From Pseudomonas sp. ISL-84 (GTDB taxonomy: Bacteria > Bacillota > Bacilli > Bacillales > Cytobacillaceae): DNA of 64,000 nt. The translations under genes and the position numbers were made by a program. Under the pieces are notes generated by a model. It saw nothing but the letters and a program-made list of their open reading frames with translations, had not been told where the DNA came from and ran no database searches. Shown in pieces: positions 35,506-45,033 of the stretch. The stretch spans positions 21,775-85,774 of the forward strand of contig JAGGRA010000030.1 of assembly GCA_018613035.1 (NCBI GenBank). The letters run 5' to 3'. How positions within the stretch are numbered: position 1 is the stretch's first letter; each line of letters starts with the position of its first letter.

Positions 35506-36522
35506 TCATTTGAACATATTAACTATATCCTTAATGTGATTTTCAATTAAATAACCCTCACTGGAAACCTTTGAATCATGTTGCATTTGAATTAACCACC
35601 TTCTATCTTTGTATAGACTTTCAATTACATTAGCTAATTCAAACGAGGTGTTTTCTTTAAGTACAATTCCCGTTTTACTATCCTCAATAATTTCGGCATT
35701 ATAATTCAAATCACTTACTACCGCTGGTAACCCAGCAATCTTAGATTCGACTAAAATACCAGGCACACCCTCAGCTTTCCATCTCGTAGGAAATAATAAC
35801 AAATCATATTCTTGTAATTTTTTATAAACATTATCCTTATCTGCACGAAATACACCACAATAATTAATTTGACCTGACTTTTTAAGTGCAGCTTCAAACT
35901 CAAGTTTATACTTTTCTTCTATATGTCCAAAGAAGTCTATTGTAAAATTTATACCTCGCTTCTTAAGCAAATTAGCTGTTTCAATAACTATATCAGCACC
36001 CTTATCCTTTGATATCAGGGAGAAAAAGAGACATTTTATCTTTTGATTACTCTTAATATTTATATCTAATTTTTCTTTAGGCCGTACTCTACAATTTGGA
36101 AATACAGATACATTTTTTAAATTTACGTCAGTTAATTCAGACTTCATCCCTTCAGTTTCAACGTATACCTGTTTGTATTTACTTACCCATTTTAAGTACT
36201 TTGGATCATTTGCAATAATATTTGAACTCATGCCTCCCATTAGAATTAGCAATGAGCGACTTAAAGCTTTACGATTTACATAATATAAAATCGCTGTGAA
36301 GATTCTTCGAGATTTACTTGCTGAGCCAATAACAAAAGCACTTGAAGGGTTTAACAATCTCATAAATAGTTTTAGTATTTCTATTAAGTTCATTTTCTTT
36401 ATATTACCTAAATCTATTTTTTCTATATCAACATACTGTTCGAGATTATCATAAAGCATTTTGTTTTTAATGGTTACCCCTCCATATGGCGGAGGAAAAC
36501 TCCCTAAATAAATAAGTTTCAT
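35506..36522 (-). CDS. Glycosyltransferase family 4
   Basis: 338 residues with a GT-B fold. The N-terminal YLGSFPPPYGGVTIKNKML has the glycine-rich loop that faces the acceptor, and the C-terminal VPGILVESKIAGLPAVVSD carries the E-x7-type donor region. DLLLFPTRWKAEG precedes it. It starts at ATG. Substrate unknown. Confidence 0.88.
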   Translation of the reverse strand: MKLIYLGSFPPPYGGVTIKNKMLYDNLEQYVDIEKIDLGNIKKMNLIEILKLFMRLLNPSSAFVIGSASKSRRIFTAILYYVNRKALSRSLLILMGGMSSNIIANDPKYLKWVSKYKQVYVETEGMKSELTDVNLKNVSVFPNCRVRPKEKLDINIKSNQKIKCLFFSLISKDKGADIVIETANLLKKRGINFTIDFFGHIEEKYKLEFEAALKKSGQINYCGVFRADKDNVYKKLQEYDLLLFPTRWKAEGVPGILVESKIAGLPAVVSDLNYNAEIIEDSKTGIVLKENTSFELANVIESLYKDRRWLIQMQHDSKVSSEGYLIENHIKDIVNMFK

Positions 36523-36544
36523 TACAAAACCTCTCTTTAAACAT

Positions 36545-37951
36545 TTATACTTTCAATTGCTGATTGACAATTGTATACTTACCATTTTTTTTCAAAGGTA
36601 TTTGATCTACTAATTCAATTTTATAGTTAATTTTCCCTTGTGTTTTTTCATTAAGTTGCTTTAATATTTTCGTCTCATCAACAGCATTAAAGCCTATTCT
36701 TGGAAGAATTTTAATTACAACTTCACCAACTGTATCTTGATAAAATTGATACCTTAAAATTTTATCAAAAACATCAGAATGCATGTTAATTGCTGTAAGT
36801 GATACCAGAGCCCCGTCACGATTAACTAATATATCTTGCTTCCATCTACCATGAACTCCGGCTATACGCTTATGTGGTCGACCACAATTACAGGTGACCT
36901 TTTGTGACCAACTAGCCATGTCTCCAGTTTTATATCGCAACATTGGCATACCTTTGTTACAGAACCCTGTTGAAACTAACTCCCCAGTACTATCATCATT
37001 AATGGTCTGGCCATTCCTATCGACGATTTCCGCAAAACCATAGAGTGGCTCGATGTGATATTCATTGCTATACTCACACTCTCCCGCCATTACTAATCTT
37101 TCAGAATGCCCATAAAAAGAAAACACCCTTGAATTTAGGATTAGCTCAATGTACTCACGCTGAGCAACTAAAACATTCTCACTAACTGCAAGAATCGCTT
37201 TAAATTGATGTCGCAATCCTCCAGGCCTTTTTTCGATATATTTGCAAAGAATATTTATTGCTGACATATATCCATGTACAAATTCTGGTTTATACTTTTC
37301 TATTGCCTGACAATACTGTTCTAAATTTTCCTCACAGAGATCAAAAATATTACAACTTAATTCACGTCTAAAAGCATCATATTGCCAATTTTCACCTTTG
37401 TTTTTCTGTGCCCAAAATGTTTTCCCTCTAAAAAGAAGTCTTGAACTATCCGGTCTATAACCAACTCTTTCCCAAAGATTCAAGGTGTATGCCCATTCTT
37501 TCATAGTACTATCAGAATCAACATAGAATCCAACCGGATTCCCAGTGGAACCTGAGGTGGTAATATACTGTAAACTTTTCCTATCAATATTTGTTGCTAT
37601 TAATTCTTCCCTATGTTTTATCAGCAATTCTTTTGTTAAAAACGGTATTTTCTTTATATCCCTAACATCTTTAAAGGAAGAAACTAAAATTCCATGTTCA
37701 TCAAAAAGATTATGATAATAAGGAACATTCTCATAAGCATGTCTAACCAAATTTACAAATTGAATGTTTACTAATTCTTCAATTCTACTATCACTTAATA
37801 ACTCTAATTCCTTCAAGTACCTTCTTTGTGTTTCGAATACTCTTCCATAGCGTTTTGTTTCTGGTATAAGATAATAAAAGGGAGCAAAAGAATTAGTTAA
37901 CCATAGAGGAATATTTGTGTATATTTTTTTTACAGTATTAATGACTGACAT
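36545..37951 (-). CDS. CapK/PaaK-like adenylate-forming enzyme
   Basis: About 468 residues of the phenylacetate-CoA ligase/coenzyme F390 synthetase superfamily. ITTSGSTGNPVGFYVDSDS is the phosphate-binding loop, FYGHSERLVMAGEC and GELVSTGFCNKGMPMLRYKTGD follow, and CNCGRPHKRIAGVHGRWKQD is a later signature. In capsule clusters such proteins (CapK) are proposed to activate or transfer a modifying acyl or amino-acyl group, though their reaction is poorly known. Ribosome site AAGGAG is eight bases before ATG 37951, so I prefer it over the GTG at 37960. Confidence 0.85.
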   Translation of the reverse strand: MSVINTVKKIYTNIPLWLTNSFAPFYYLIPETKRYGRVFETQRRYLKELELLSDSRIEELVNIQFVNLVRHAYENVPYYHNLFDEHGILVSSFKDVRDIKKIPFLTKELLIKHREELIATNIDRKSLQYITTSGSTGNPVGFYVDSDSTMKEWAYTLNLWERVGYRPDSSRLLFRGKTFWAQKNKGENWQYDAFRRELSCNIFDLCEENLEQYCQAIEKYKPEFVHGYMSAINILCKYIEKRPGGLRHQFKAILAVSENVLVAQREYIELILNSRVFSFYGHSERLVMAGECEYSNEYHIEPLYGFAEIVDRNGQTINDDSTGELVSTGFCNKGMPMLRYKTGDMASWSQKVTCNCGRPHKRIAGVHGRWKQDILVNRDGALVSLTAINMHSDVFDKILRYQFYQDTVGEVVIKILPRIGFNAVDETKILKQLNEKTQGKINYKIELVDQIPLKKNGKYTIVNQQLKV

Positions 37952-38183
37952 AACTCTCACTCCTTGATGTAGGATTTTTGCATTAAAAAAAGATTTTAAT
38001 AGGTCGATTCATTCGCTATCCTACTAACATGCAAACCAATTACATTTATATTACATGATTGGATTGGAAAGTTTATCATTATAAGTTTGCTACAAGCTTG
38101 CTCATAAGGGTAATATTCTTACTGTAGTTTATTAACAAGCATGGCAACCTTAGCAATCACAATTGTTTTTACTAACTAACTCT

Positions 38184-39404
38184 TTATAACTTATATGAGC
38201 CTTCAAACTTACAAATATTTTTCGTATCAAGAACAAGCTTGTCCTTAATAAGACCCATATTGCTTTTAATATGATCATGTCCAACCATAACAACGAGAAT
38301 TTCTATCTCATTTAAAAAGTCTTCAAAATTCATAAATTGATGATCTACAATTCTTGTTTTTACAAATGGATCATAGACTTTAACACCAAAGGCCAAGTGC
38401 TCATCCATTCTTTCTAATAATTGAAGTGTAGGACTTTCCCTAGTATCATCAACGTTTTCTTTATAAGCTAAGCCATATAGACCAACCTTTGATATGTCCT
38501 TAATGCCATGTTCTCTCATAATATCTCTGATTCGTCCTAATACATGCCTAGGCATAGAGTCATTTATTTTTCGAGCTGTTAATATAAGATTTGTCAAATC
38601 TGGATAATCGCCTACTAAGAACCAAGGATCAACAGAAATACAATGCCCCCCTACACCAGGACCAGGCTGTAATATATTTACTCGTGGGTGTTTATTTGCG
38701 ATCTTAATAATTTCATATACATCCATATCATCTGTACGACAAATTTTAGCTAACTCATTTGCAAATGCGATATTAATATCTCTATACGTATTTTCAACAA
38801 CCTTAGACATTTCTGCCGATCGAATATCTGTCACCACGATCTCCGCTTTACAGAAATTCGTATATAAGCCTTTAACTTTCTCACCAATTTCAGGGCTATC
38901 AGCACCTATTGTTCTTGAGTTATACTCAAGTTCATAAATCATATTCCCTGGAATAATTCTTTCAGGAGCATGTAAAAGATGAATATCTTCACCTATAACA
39001 TATCCTCTTGTTTCTATTTCTGTACGAATATATTTATCAATTGTACCAGGAGAGATTGTTGATTCGATAATTAATGATGCGCCTTTTTCACATACATCAA
39101 GAACGCTATTTACTGCTGAAATAACATACTTCGGATCAAGCTTTTTACTATCTTTGATGTATGGTGTTGGAACTGCAATAATATAAGTGTGTGTCTTTTG
39201 ATATTCTGTTGAAAATTCAATTCCATTGGAAAGAGCTTCTTGGAAAAGTTGTTCTAATCCTTCTTCTTCAAAGGTAAGTTTCCCCTCAGCTAATGAGCTA
39301 ACTAGGCTATTATTTTTATCAGTTCCCACTACTTTTATCCCGTTTTTTGCAAACATTAGAGCTGTGGGTAATCCTATATATCCAAGTCCTACAATATTAA
39401 TCAT
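38184..39404 (-). CDS. UDP-sugar 6-dehydrogenase (UDP-ManNAc/UDP-GlcNAc dehydrogenase type)
   Basis: Oxidises C6 of a UDP-N-acetylhexosamine to a uronic acid with two NAD. 406 residues: N-terminal NAD domain (IVGLGYIGLPTALMFAKNG), VPTPYIKDSKKLDP, the central domain (EMSKVVENTYRDINIAFANE), and the catalytic cysteine in GPGVGGHCISVDPWFL near 250. The C-terminal UDP-binding domain starts KVGLYGLAYKENVDDTRESP. It supplies an acidic sugar, so the polymer is probably charged. Closest in type to WecC/CapL. Confidence 0.9.
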   Translation of the reverse strand: MINIVGLGYIGLPTALMFAKNGIKVVGTDKNNSLVSSLAEGKLTFEEEGLEQLFQEALSNGIEFSTEYQKTHTYIIAVPTPYIKDSKKLDPKYVISAVNSVLDVCEKGASLIIESTISPGTIDKYIRTEIETRGYVIGEDIHLLHAPERIIPGNMIYELEYNSRTIGADSPEIGEKVKGLYTNFCKAEIVVTDIRSAEMSKVVENTYRDINIAFANELAKICRTDDMDVYEIIKIANKHPRVNILQPGPGVGGHCISVDPWFLVGDYPDLTNLILTARKINDSMPRHVLGRIRDIMREHGIKDISKVGLYGLAYKENVDDTRESPTLQLLERMDEHLAFGVKVYDPFVKTRIVDHQFMNFEDFLNEIEILVVMVGHDHIKSNMGLIKDKLVLDTKNICKFEGSYKL

Positions 39405-39426
39405 ATTAATACCTTCCTTCGAACGA

Positions 39427-40284
39427 TTAATTTCCTTCTATTTCAAGTTTTATTCCCTCTTCGAAACTTAATGGATTATATCCTAAATCTTTCTTAGCAT
39501 CCTCAAATGAGAAATCTTTATTTTCATTAAGCCTTAACACCTGTTCCGCTTTTAATTTAGGTTTCTTGGCTATCTTTTCATATGTTTTTAATAAGTTGTA
39601 GCTCAGTTTCATTGGTATATGAACCTTAACCACTTTTTTACCTAATGCATTACCTGTAACATCAACAACTTCATTATAAGTAAGAGGTGCAGCACCTGAA
39701 ACATTATAGGCCTTCTTAATACTTATATCCTTTTCATAAGCATTGATGATAACATTAGCTAGGTCTTTTACATATACTGGTTGTTGCAGATAATTCCCTG
39801 AACCCAATACAGGTAGTACTGGTAGTCTTTTTAAATACTTTACTAACCTCCACATATTACGATCTTTTGATGTACCGTAAATCATCGTTGGCCGTATAAT
39901 TGTATAATCTAGGCTACTTTCTTTAATAAGTTTTTCTGCCGCTAACCTGATCCCTTTGCTATCAGGATTTAACTTGGTAAAAATACCAGTAGTACTAACA
40001 AAAATAGAACGTTTCACTCCTGCCTTTTCACACGCACTTACTATATTGGGGGCATGTCCAAATCCAAGGGAAGCAATATTAATCAGGGCATTCTTTCCCT
40101 TTAACGCAACACAAATTGATTCATAGTCATCTAATTCTCCATATACATAGCTAACATTCAATCGTTTAATCTTATCAAGATTGCTAGTTTTTCTAACAAG
40201 ACAAGTTATTTCATGACCTCTTTGTACTAGTTCTTCTAAAACAAACTCTCCTAGAAAACCTGTAGCCCCTGTTAATAATATCAT
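39427..40284 (-). CDS. NAD-dependent epimerase/dehydratase (extended SDR)
   Basis: About 285 residues from the ATG at 40284, which has AGAAGGAG upstream; the frame is open further. ILLTGATGFLGEFVLEEL is the Rossmann motif, IFVSTTGIFTKL holds the Ser/Thr, and IRPTMIYGTSKDRNM is typical. The canonical YxxxK is not obvious: the region reads KGIRLAAEKLIKESSLDY, with no tyrosine four before the lysine. It may therefore be a reductase or atypical member. It lies between a GT4 and the UDP-sugar dehydrogenase. Confidence 0.8.
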   Translation of the reverse strand: MILLTGATGFLGEFVLEELVQRGHEITCLVRKTSNLDKIKRLNVSYVYGELDDYESICVALKGKNALINIASLGFGHAPNIVSACEKAGVKRSIFVSTTGIFTKLNPDSKGIRLAAEKLIKESSLDYTIIRPTMIYGTSKDRNMWRLVKYLKRLPVLPVLGSGNYLQQPVYVKDLANVIINAYEKDISIKKAYNVSGAAPLTYNEVVDVTGNALGKKVVKVHIPMKLSYNLLKTYEKIAKKPKLKAEQVLRLNENKDFSFEDAKKDLGYNPLSFEEGIKLEIEGN

Positions 40285-40297
40285 ACAAAATCTCCTT

Positions 40298-41515
40298 CTA
40301 TGCTTCACTTATAATTCTTAGGTATTCTTCTGCAAGCTTCTTTCTTGAATAGTTTTTTTCAACAAAAGCTGGACCATTATCCTGGAGTTTTTTATTTAAA
40401 ACCTTATCGTTCTTAATCTTAATAATAGCTTGTATTATTTCTTCTGAATTATCTGGTTTAACTACTTCAGCTGCTTGTGATTCATTCAAAATATCTGCAG
40501 CTTCACCTTCTAAGCTAGCAACAATCGGAACACCACACGCCATGATTTCGAACATTTTGGATGGAATAAATGTCTTAAACAATTCTATGTTCTTCAAAGG
40601 AATCAAGGATATATCAGAGGTGTTATAAAATTCCGGGATCATTTCTTTTGGCTGTGAATCAATAAATGTAACATTACTAATATCCTGCTCACTTACAATG
40701 TTCTTTAATTTATCTTTTTCCGCACCTTCTCCAACAAATAAAAAGTGGATATCCTTCTCTTTCTCTAAAGCTTTTGCAACTTTTAGGATTACACCTAAAT
40801 TTTGAGATATACCATGCGCGCCTACATAAGATATAACAAATTTGTTTTCCAATTTATATTTTTTTAAGATAGCTTTGTTTTTTTCCTTAGGGTAGAACAT
40901 TTCTTGATTTACCCCGTTTGTTATAACATGTACCTTTTTGGCATCTATTCCTCTACTCACAACATTCTCTTTGAATGACTTCGTTACCATTATTAACTTC
41001 TTACTCTTTCTATAAAAATACAGTTCCATCTTTTCTAATATATTTGTTACGATACCCTTTTTCATAACCCCTAATTCGATCATGGCAGCGGGCCATAAAT
41101 CTCTAATTTCAAGTATAAATGGTGCCCTTTTTCTTAAACTGAACCAATACCCAGAAAAAATTGAAAAAAAAGTAGGGGAGCTAGTTATAATTACATCTGG
41201 TTTTTGTATTTTTCTCATTGAGATAAGGACAGAAGAAAACATGAAGGAAATATGGCCAAGTGTTTTCTTTATAAAGCCTTTATTAGGAGTTGCATATACA
41301 TAGTTTCTATGTACATGAATACCATTCATCAATTCATGCATATACTTCTTCCCCTGATATTCCTCCGGTATAATTCCTGTTGGATGATTTGGAAAGCATG
41401 TAACAATATGCACTTCATTTCCTAGATCAACCCAATGCTTAGCCATTTCATAAATTCTTGCCGATGGTGCTCCTATTTCAGGTGGAAAATAGTGACTTAG
41501 AACAACTATCTTCAT
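40298..41515 (-). CDS. Glycosyltransferase family 4 (WbuB-like)
   Basis: 405 residues. VVLSHYFPPEIGAPSARIYEM is the classical WbuB-type start, LEIRDLWPAAMIELGVM follows, and the C-terminal FIPSKMFEIMACGVPIVAS holds the donor E-x7 motif region. It often adds an N-acetylfucosamine-type residue in similar loci, but the sugar here is not known. ATG overlaps the preceding stop by four bases, with AGGAG upstream. Confidence 0.9.
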   Translation of the reverse strand: MKIVVLSHYFPPEIGAPSARIYEMAKHWVDLGNEVHIVTCFPNHPTGIIPEEYQGKKYMHELMNGIHVHRNYVYATPNKGFIKKTLGHISFMFSSVLISMRKIQKPDVIITSSPTFFSIFSGYWFSLRKRAPFILEIRDLWPAAMIELGVMKKGIVTNILEKMELYFYRKSKKLIMVTKSFKENVVSRGIDAKKVHVITNGVNQEMFYPKEKNKAILKKYKLENKFVISYVGAHGISQNLGVILKVAKALEKEKDIHFLFVGEGAEKDKLKNIVSEQDISNVTFIDSQPKEMIPEFYNTSDISLIPLKNIELFKTFIPSKMFEIMACGVPIVASLEGEAADILNESQAAEVVKPDNSEEIIQAIIKIKNDKVLNKKLQDNGPAFVEKNYSRKKLAEEYLRIISEA

Positions 41516-43290
41516 AAAAAATCTCCTAATTCTTCAAATTTAATAACTAGATCTCTATCGCTTATTAATTTTACTTCATTTTTCGATTCTATTATTTCTG
41601 TTTTATTCGTGCTAAAGTCTATTAAGTAACCAAAGTATTTACTGGTCCTATCTTTGTGCAGTATTAAATGTTGGTTTCCTTCTTTAACATTGAATTGATC
41701 AGAATACCAACCCTCTTCTATCTCAACTTTACTAACACCTAATGGAGTAAGTTTGATAGATTCTTCACCTTTTACAGCATGAGCAATATTCTCATCAATA
41801 TCTACATTTGTTCCCGGAACAAAATGTAAGTAACTCTTTATCCTATCATTTACGTGATTGACATAATCTAAGACAATAATCTTATCATCATTTATATAGC
41901 CAATAACCCTTTTATGCTGTGCACCAAAATGAGTATCATAAGAACCCGCATAGAATTCAATATTTTTATATCTAAATTGTGCTCGGCTCACTTTCTTTAT
42001 GCGTTTAGCTACCCTAAAACTTCCCCAGAACTGTGATTGTTCTTTATCTGATATAGATACGGTATTGTGGGCTTTGGTGCTTCTAAATAAATCTCTCCAT
42101 TCGCCACTTTCATATCGATATGTTCCAGAGTTTATAATGAAAGGTGAACCTCCCATTGAAAGCTCAAAACTTAAAGCATCACAATGCCCATGTGCTGGTA
42201 AATATGATGGACAAATATCACCCGTATCAAAAATCAATTTCTTGGTTTTATCTTCGATGATATAAAACCCGCTTTTTTCAAAACTAGATCTTCTTTCAGG
42301 ATTCAACTTAAAGTGCTTATTAGAAGCCTCTAAAAGACATTTAAAGTCTTTACTCACTTCATCAGCACTATCATTAAAAGCTGGTGTTTTCCCAAAGTTA
42401 TTTTCAAAGCTATAAGTTACATCAATCATCTTCTGGATATATTTGATTAAATGATTATAAATTTCGTCATCTTTAAGCCAGTAAGATATTTTCAATAAAT
42501 CTTCTAGTATTATCTTGTGATACATAGGGCTTAATTCAAAATGCATTCCATCATCGAGAATTTGTTCCTCAAGTTGCTTCAAAAGTTCTTTCTTAAAGTT
42601 ATTTTTAACCCCTGTATCCTTGAAAAAAATACTTCCTACTATAAGTGCTTTTATATTTTCAAAATAATGATTTCCTAAAACATCCTTTTCCAAATTACCT
42701 TGTAAATATTTGTATTGCAGATATAAGGAGGTTTTCAATTTTTCATCAAAATCTTTATCTAATGAAATACTCTCTTTAAAGATTTGGTAAGTTGAAATCC
42801 AATTCGTAATTCTTAATGAAATGGTATAAGGATGCCATCCATCACCGAAAGGAAATGGATTATTATCAATCCATTTAGCTATTAATTCTCTATATTTATC
42901 ATAGTATTTCTTTTGTTCATTCCCCTTGGAAAACTCATAGGCTAGACTGAACAAATACTCGAAATAATGTAGATTGTATCTCCATAGATGCTGTAATTCT
43001 TTGTTATTCCAAGCATTAGATAGATCAACTTGATTAGATAAATTTATAAAGGTAAAATTATTAGTCATAATGCCATCTATATCAAATCTATCTAAATAAT
43101 CTTTATTAAAGTCTAATTCAGGTATAATATAATTGAAGCCTTCCTCAATCGTTAATTCAGGAGGTTCATTTATTGAAAGTAACTTTCTTTTATAAAGTTC
43201 TCGTTTTAATCTATTAAACAATCTATAAAAAATCTGTGAAGGTTTAAGATATTTAATTGTGTTAATATACAGTGTGCTTTTATTCTCCAT
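41512..43290 (-). CDS. Heparinase II/III-like (alginate lyase family) protein
   Basis: 592 residues. The N-terminal half is an alpha/alpha toroid (LQHLWRYNLHYFEYLFSLA, WHPYTISLRITNWI, LGNHYFENIKALIVGS), and the C-terminal half is a beta sandwich with AHGHCDALSFELSMGGSPFI. These are the features of heparinase II/III proteins, which cut uronic-acid polysaccharides by beta-elimination. Its place between the sugar transferase and GT4, with no signal peptide, suggests a role in synthesis or quality control of the uronic-acid polymer, but this is inferred. Confidence 0.86.
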   Translation of the reverse strand: MENKSTLYINTIKYLKPSQIFYRLFNRLKRELYKRKLLSINEPPELTIEEGFNYIIPELDFNKDYLDRFDIDGIMTNNFTFINLSNQVDLSNAWNNKELQHLWRYNLHYFEYLFSLAYEFSKGNEQKKYYDKYRELIAKWIDNNPFPFGDGWHPYTISLRITNWISTYQIFKESISLDKDFDEKLKTSLYLQYKYLQGNLEKDVLGNHYFENIKALIVGSIFFKDTGVKNNFKKELLKQLEEQILDDGMHFELSPMYHKIILEDLLKISYWLKDDEIYNHLIKYIQKMIDVTYSFENNFGKTPAFNDSADEVSKDFKCLLEASNKHFKLNPERRSSFEKSGFYIIEDKTKKLIFDTGDICPSYLPAHGHCDALSFELSMGGSPFIINSGTYRYESGEWRDLFRSTKAHNTVSISDKEQSQFWGSFRVAKRIKKVSRAQFRYKNIEFYAGSYDTHFGAQHKRVIGYINDDKIIVLDYVNHVNDRIKSYLHFVPGTNVDIDENIAHAVKGEESIKLTPLGVSKVEIEEGWYSDQFNVKEGNQHLILHKDRTSKYFGYLIDFSTNKTEIIESKNEVKLISDRDLVIKFEELGDFL

Positions 43291-43324
43291 CTGAAATTAC
43301 CTTTTCTTTCAATGTATTAATTGC

Positions 43325-43951
43325 TTATTTACTTTTTGTAGCGGCAACCTCATCCTTACCTAATTTTCCGGTGCCACCTTCGACAACACCATCACTTTTA
43401 ACAACACTTAGGATTGTTCCGAAAAAACACTTAACATCCATTATTAATCCTATCTTTTCAACATACTCTCCATCCAATTTGGCTTTAACTTCAATTGGAA
43501 GCTCATCTCTTCCGTTAATTTGAGCCCATCCAGTCAATCCTGGTGGAACATCATTAGCATTATACTTATCACGTTCTGCAATCAAATCATACTGATTCCA
43601 AAGAGCTGGCCTCGGACCGATAATGCTCATCTGCCCAACAAATATATTCCAAATTTGAGGTAATTCATCTAAACTTGTTTTTCTCAAAAACTTACCGACC
43701 TTAGTAATATATTGTTCTGGATTTTTCAATAGGTGAGTTGGTGTATCATTAGGAGTATCAACTCTCATGGTTCGGAATTTCAATATATTAAAATGAGTCT
43801 TATTGATCCCTACACGCTTCTGTTTAAAAAGTATAGGCCCCTGTGATTCTAGTTTTATTGCTATAATCAATATGATAAAAATTGGCGATAATACAATTAG
43901 TCCAATTAAAGAAAGAACAATATCAATCAATCTTTTTATTTTCAAATACAT
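43325..43951 (-). CDS. Initiating sugar phosphate transferase (WcaJ/PglC-type)
   Basis: 208 residues from ATG 43951, with AAGGAG nine bases upstream; the frame is open to 44035. Transfers a sugar-1-phosphate from UDP to undecaprenyl phosphate, the first step of repeat-unit assembly. One N-terminal membrane helix (LIDIVLSLIGLIVLSPIFII), then KQKRVGINKTHFNILKFRTM, RKTSLDELPQIWNIFVG and IIGPRPALWNQYDLI with the catalytic Asp-Glu pair, and PGLTGWAQINGRDELPI. Short single-domain form, as in PglC. Confidence 0.92.
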   Translation of the reverse strand: MYLKIKRLIDIVLSLIGLIVLSPIFIILIIAIKLESQGPILFKQKRVGINKTHFNILKFRTMRVDTPNDTPTHLLKNPEQYITKVGKFLRKTSLDELPQIWNIFVGQMSIIGPRPALWNQYDLIAERDKYNANDVPPGLTGWAQINGRDELPIEVKAKLDGEYVEKIGLIMDVKCFFGTILSVVKSDGVVEGGTGKLGKDEVAATKSK

Positions 43952-44141
43952 TTTGGCCCACTCCTTGAGAGTAAATTTTAGTATCTTAGGACTTGACTGG
44001 ATTATTTCAGTGCTCCCACTCCATAATCCAACCAACTACTAACCTACTAATTTCATTCATCAAAAATTTTGTTATTAACCTATACAAAAGAGAGCCCCGC
44101 CCACAATTTAAATTTATGAACAGGGTCCAGAATTCACTTTT

Positions 44142-45020
44142 TTACTTAACCGTTCTTTTATCCATAACTTCCTCAAGGTAATTAAGCAAGTCAGATCTCA
44201 AGCTATCATTTTGCAATGCCATTTCAATCGTAGTCTTTATAAAACCAAACTTCTCTCCAACATCATACCGGACACCTTCGAAGTCATAAGCAAACACACG
44301 CTGTATTTGGTTAAGTTTTTGAATAGCATCGGTCAGTTGGATTTCCCCACCTGCACCTAGTTCCTGCTGTTCCAAGAACATGAATATTTCAGGATTTAAT
44401 ATATAGCGTCCCATTATTGCTAAATTAGACGGTGCTGTTCCTTGCTTTGGCTTTTCTACAAAGTTATTTACTTGGTAACGGCGACCAACTTGAGCTATCG
44501 GGTCAATAATTCCATAGCGATGGGTTTCTTCTTCTGATACAGTTTGAACCCCAATAACGGATGAAAGTGTTGATTCATATTCATCCATTAACTGACGCAA
44601 GCAAGGAGTATCACTCTGAACAATATCATCCCCGAGCAGCACAGCAAACGGCTCATCCCCAATAAATTTCCTAGCACACCACACTGCATGTCCAAGCCCT
44701 TTAGGCTCCTTTTGCCTTATATAGTGAATATCCACTTTCGAAGGTTCTTTTACCTTCTCAAGCAGATCAAACTTCTGCTTTTGGATTAGATTTTCTTCAA
44801 GCTCAAATGAATAATCAAAATGATCCTCAATTGCCCGCTTCCCTTTACCTGTAACAATAATAATATCCTCAATTCCAGATGCAACAGCCTCTTCAACTAT
44901 ATATTGAATAGTTGGCTTATCCACAATCGGCAGCATTTCCTTGGGCATTGCCTTTGTAGCAGGCAAAAATCTAGTCCCTAAACCAGCAGCAGGAATAATC
45001 GCTTTCCGTACTTTTTTCAT
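44142..45020 (-). CDS. galU: UTP-glucose-1-phosphate uridylyltransferase
   Basis: Makes UDP-glucose from UTP and glucose-1-phosphate. 292 residues; [24 protein letters not shown] is shortened here to its key points: G-L-G-T-R-F near residue 13 and [14 protein letters not shown] near 23, and later [10 protein letters not shown] and [20 protein letters not shown]. The start is ATG with GAGGGGGAG upstream. Feeds GalE and the UDP-glucose pool for the polymer. Confidence 0.94.
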   Translation of the reverse strand: MKKVRKAIIPAAGLGTRFLPATKAMPKEMLPIVDKPTIQYIVEEAVASGIEDIIIVTGKGKRAIEDHFDYSFELEENLIQKQKFDLLEKVKEPSKVDIHYIRQKEPKGLGHAVWCARKFIGDEPFAVLLGDDIVQSDTPCLRQLMDEYESTLSSVIGVQTVSEEETHRYGIIDPIAQVGRRYQVNNFVEKPKQGTAPSNLAIMGRYILNPEIFMFLEQQELGAGGEIQLTDAIQKLNQIQRVFAYDFEGVRYDVGEKFGFIKTTIEMALQNDSLRSDLLNYLEEVMDKRTVK

Positions 45021-45033
45021 TCAATTCTCCCCC

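Noticed and set aside
44142..45020. Idea that galU could be a dTDP-sugar enzyme (RmlA)
   Set aside because: Motifs [14 protein letters not shown] and the C-terminal layout are those of GalU; no rmlBCD genes are near.
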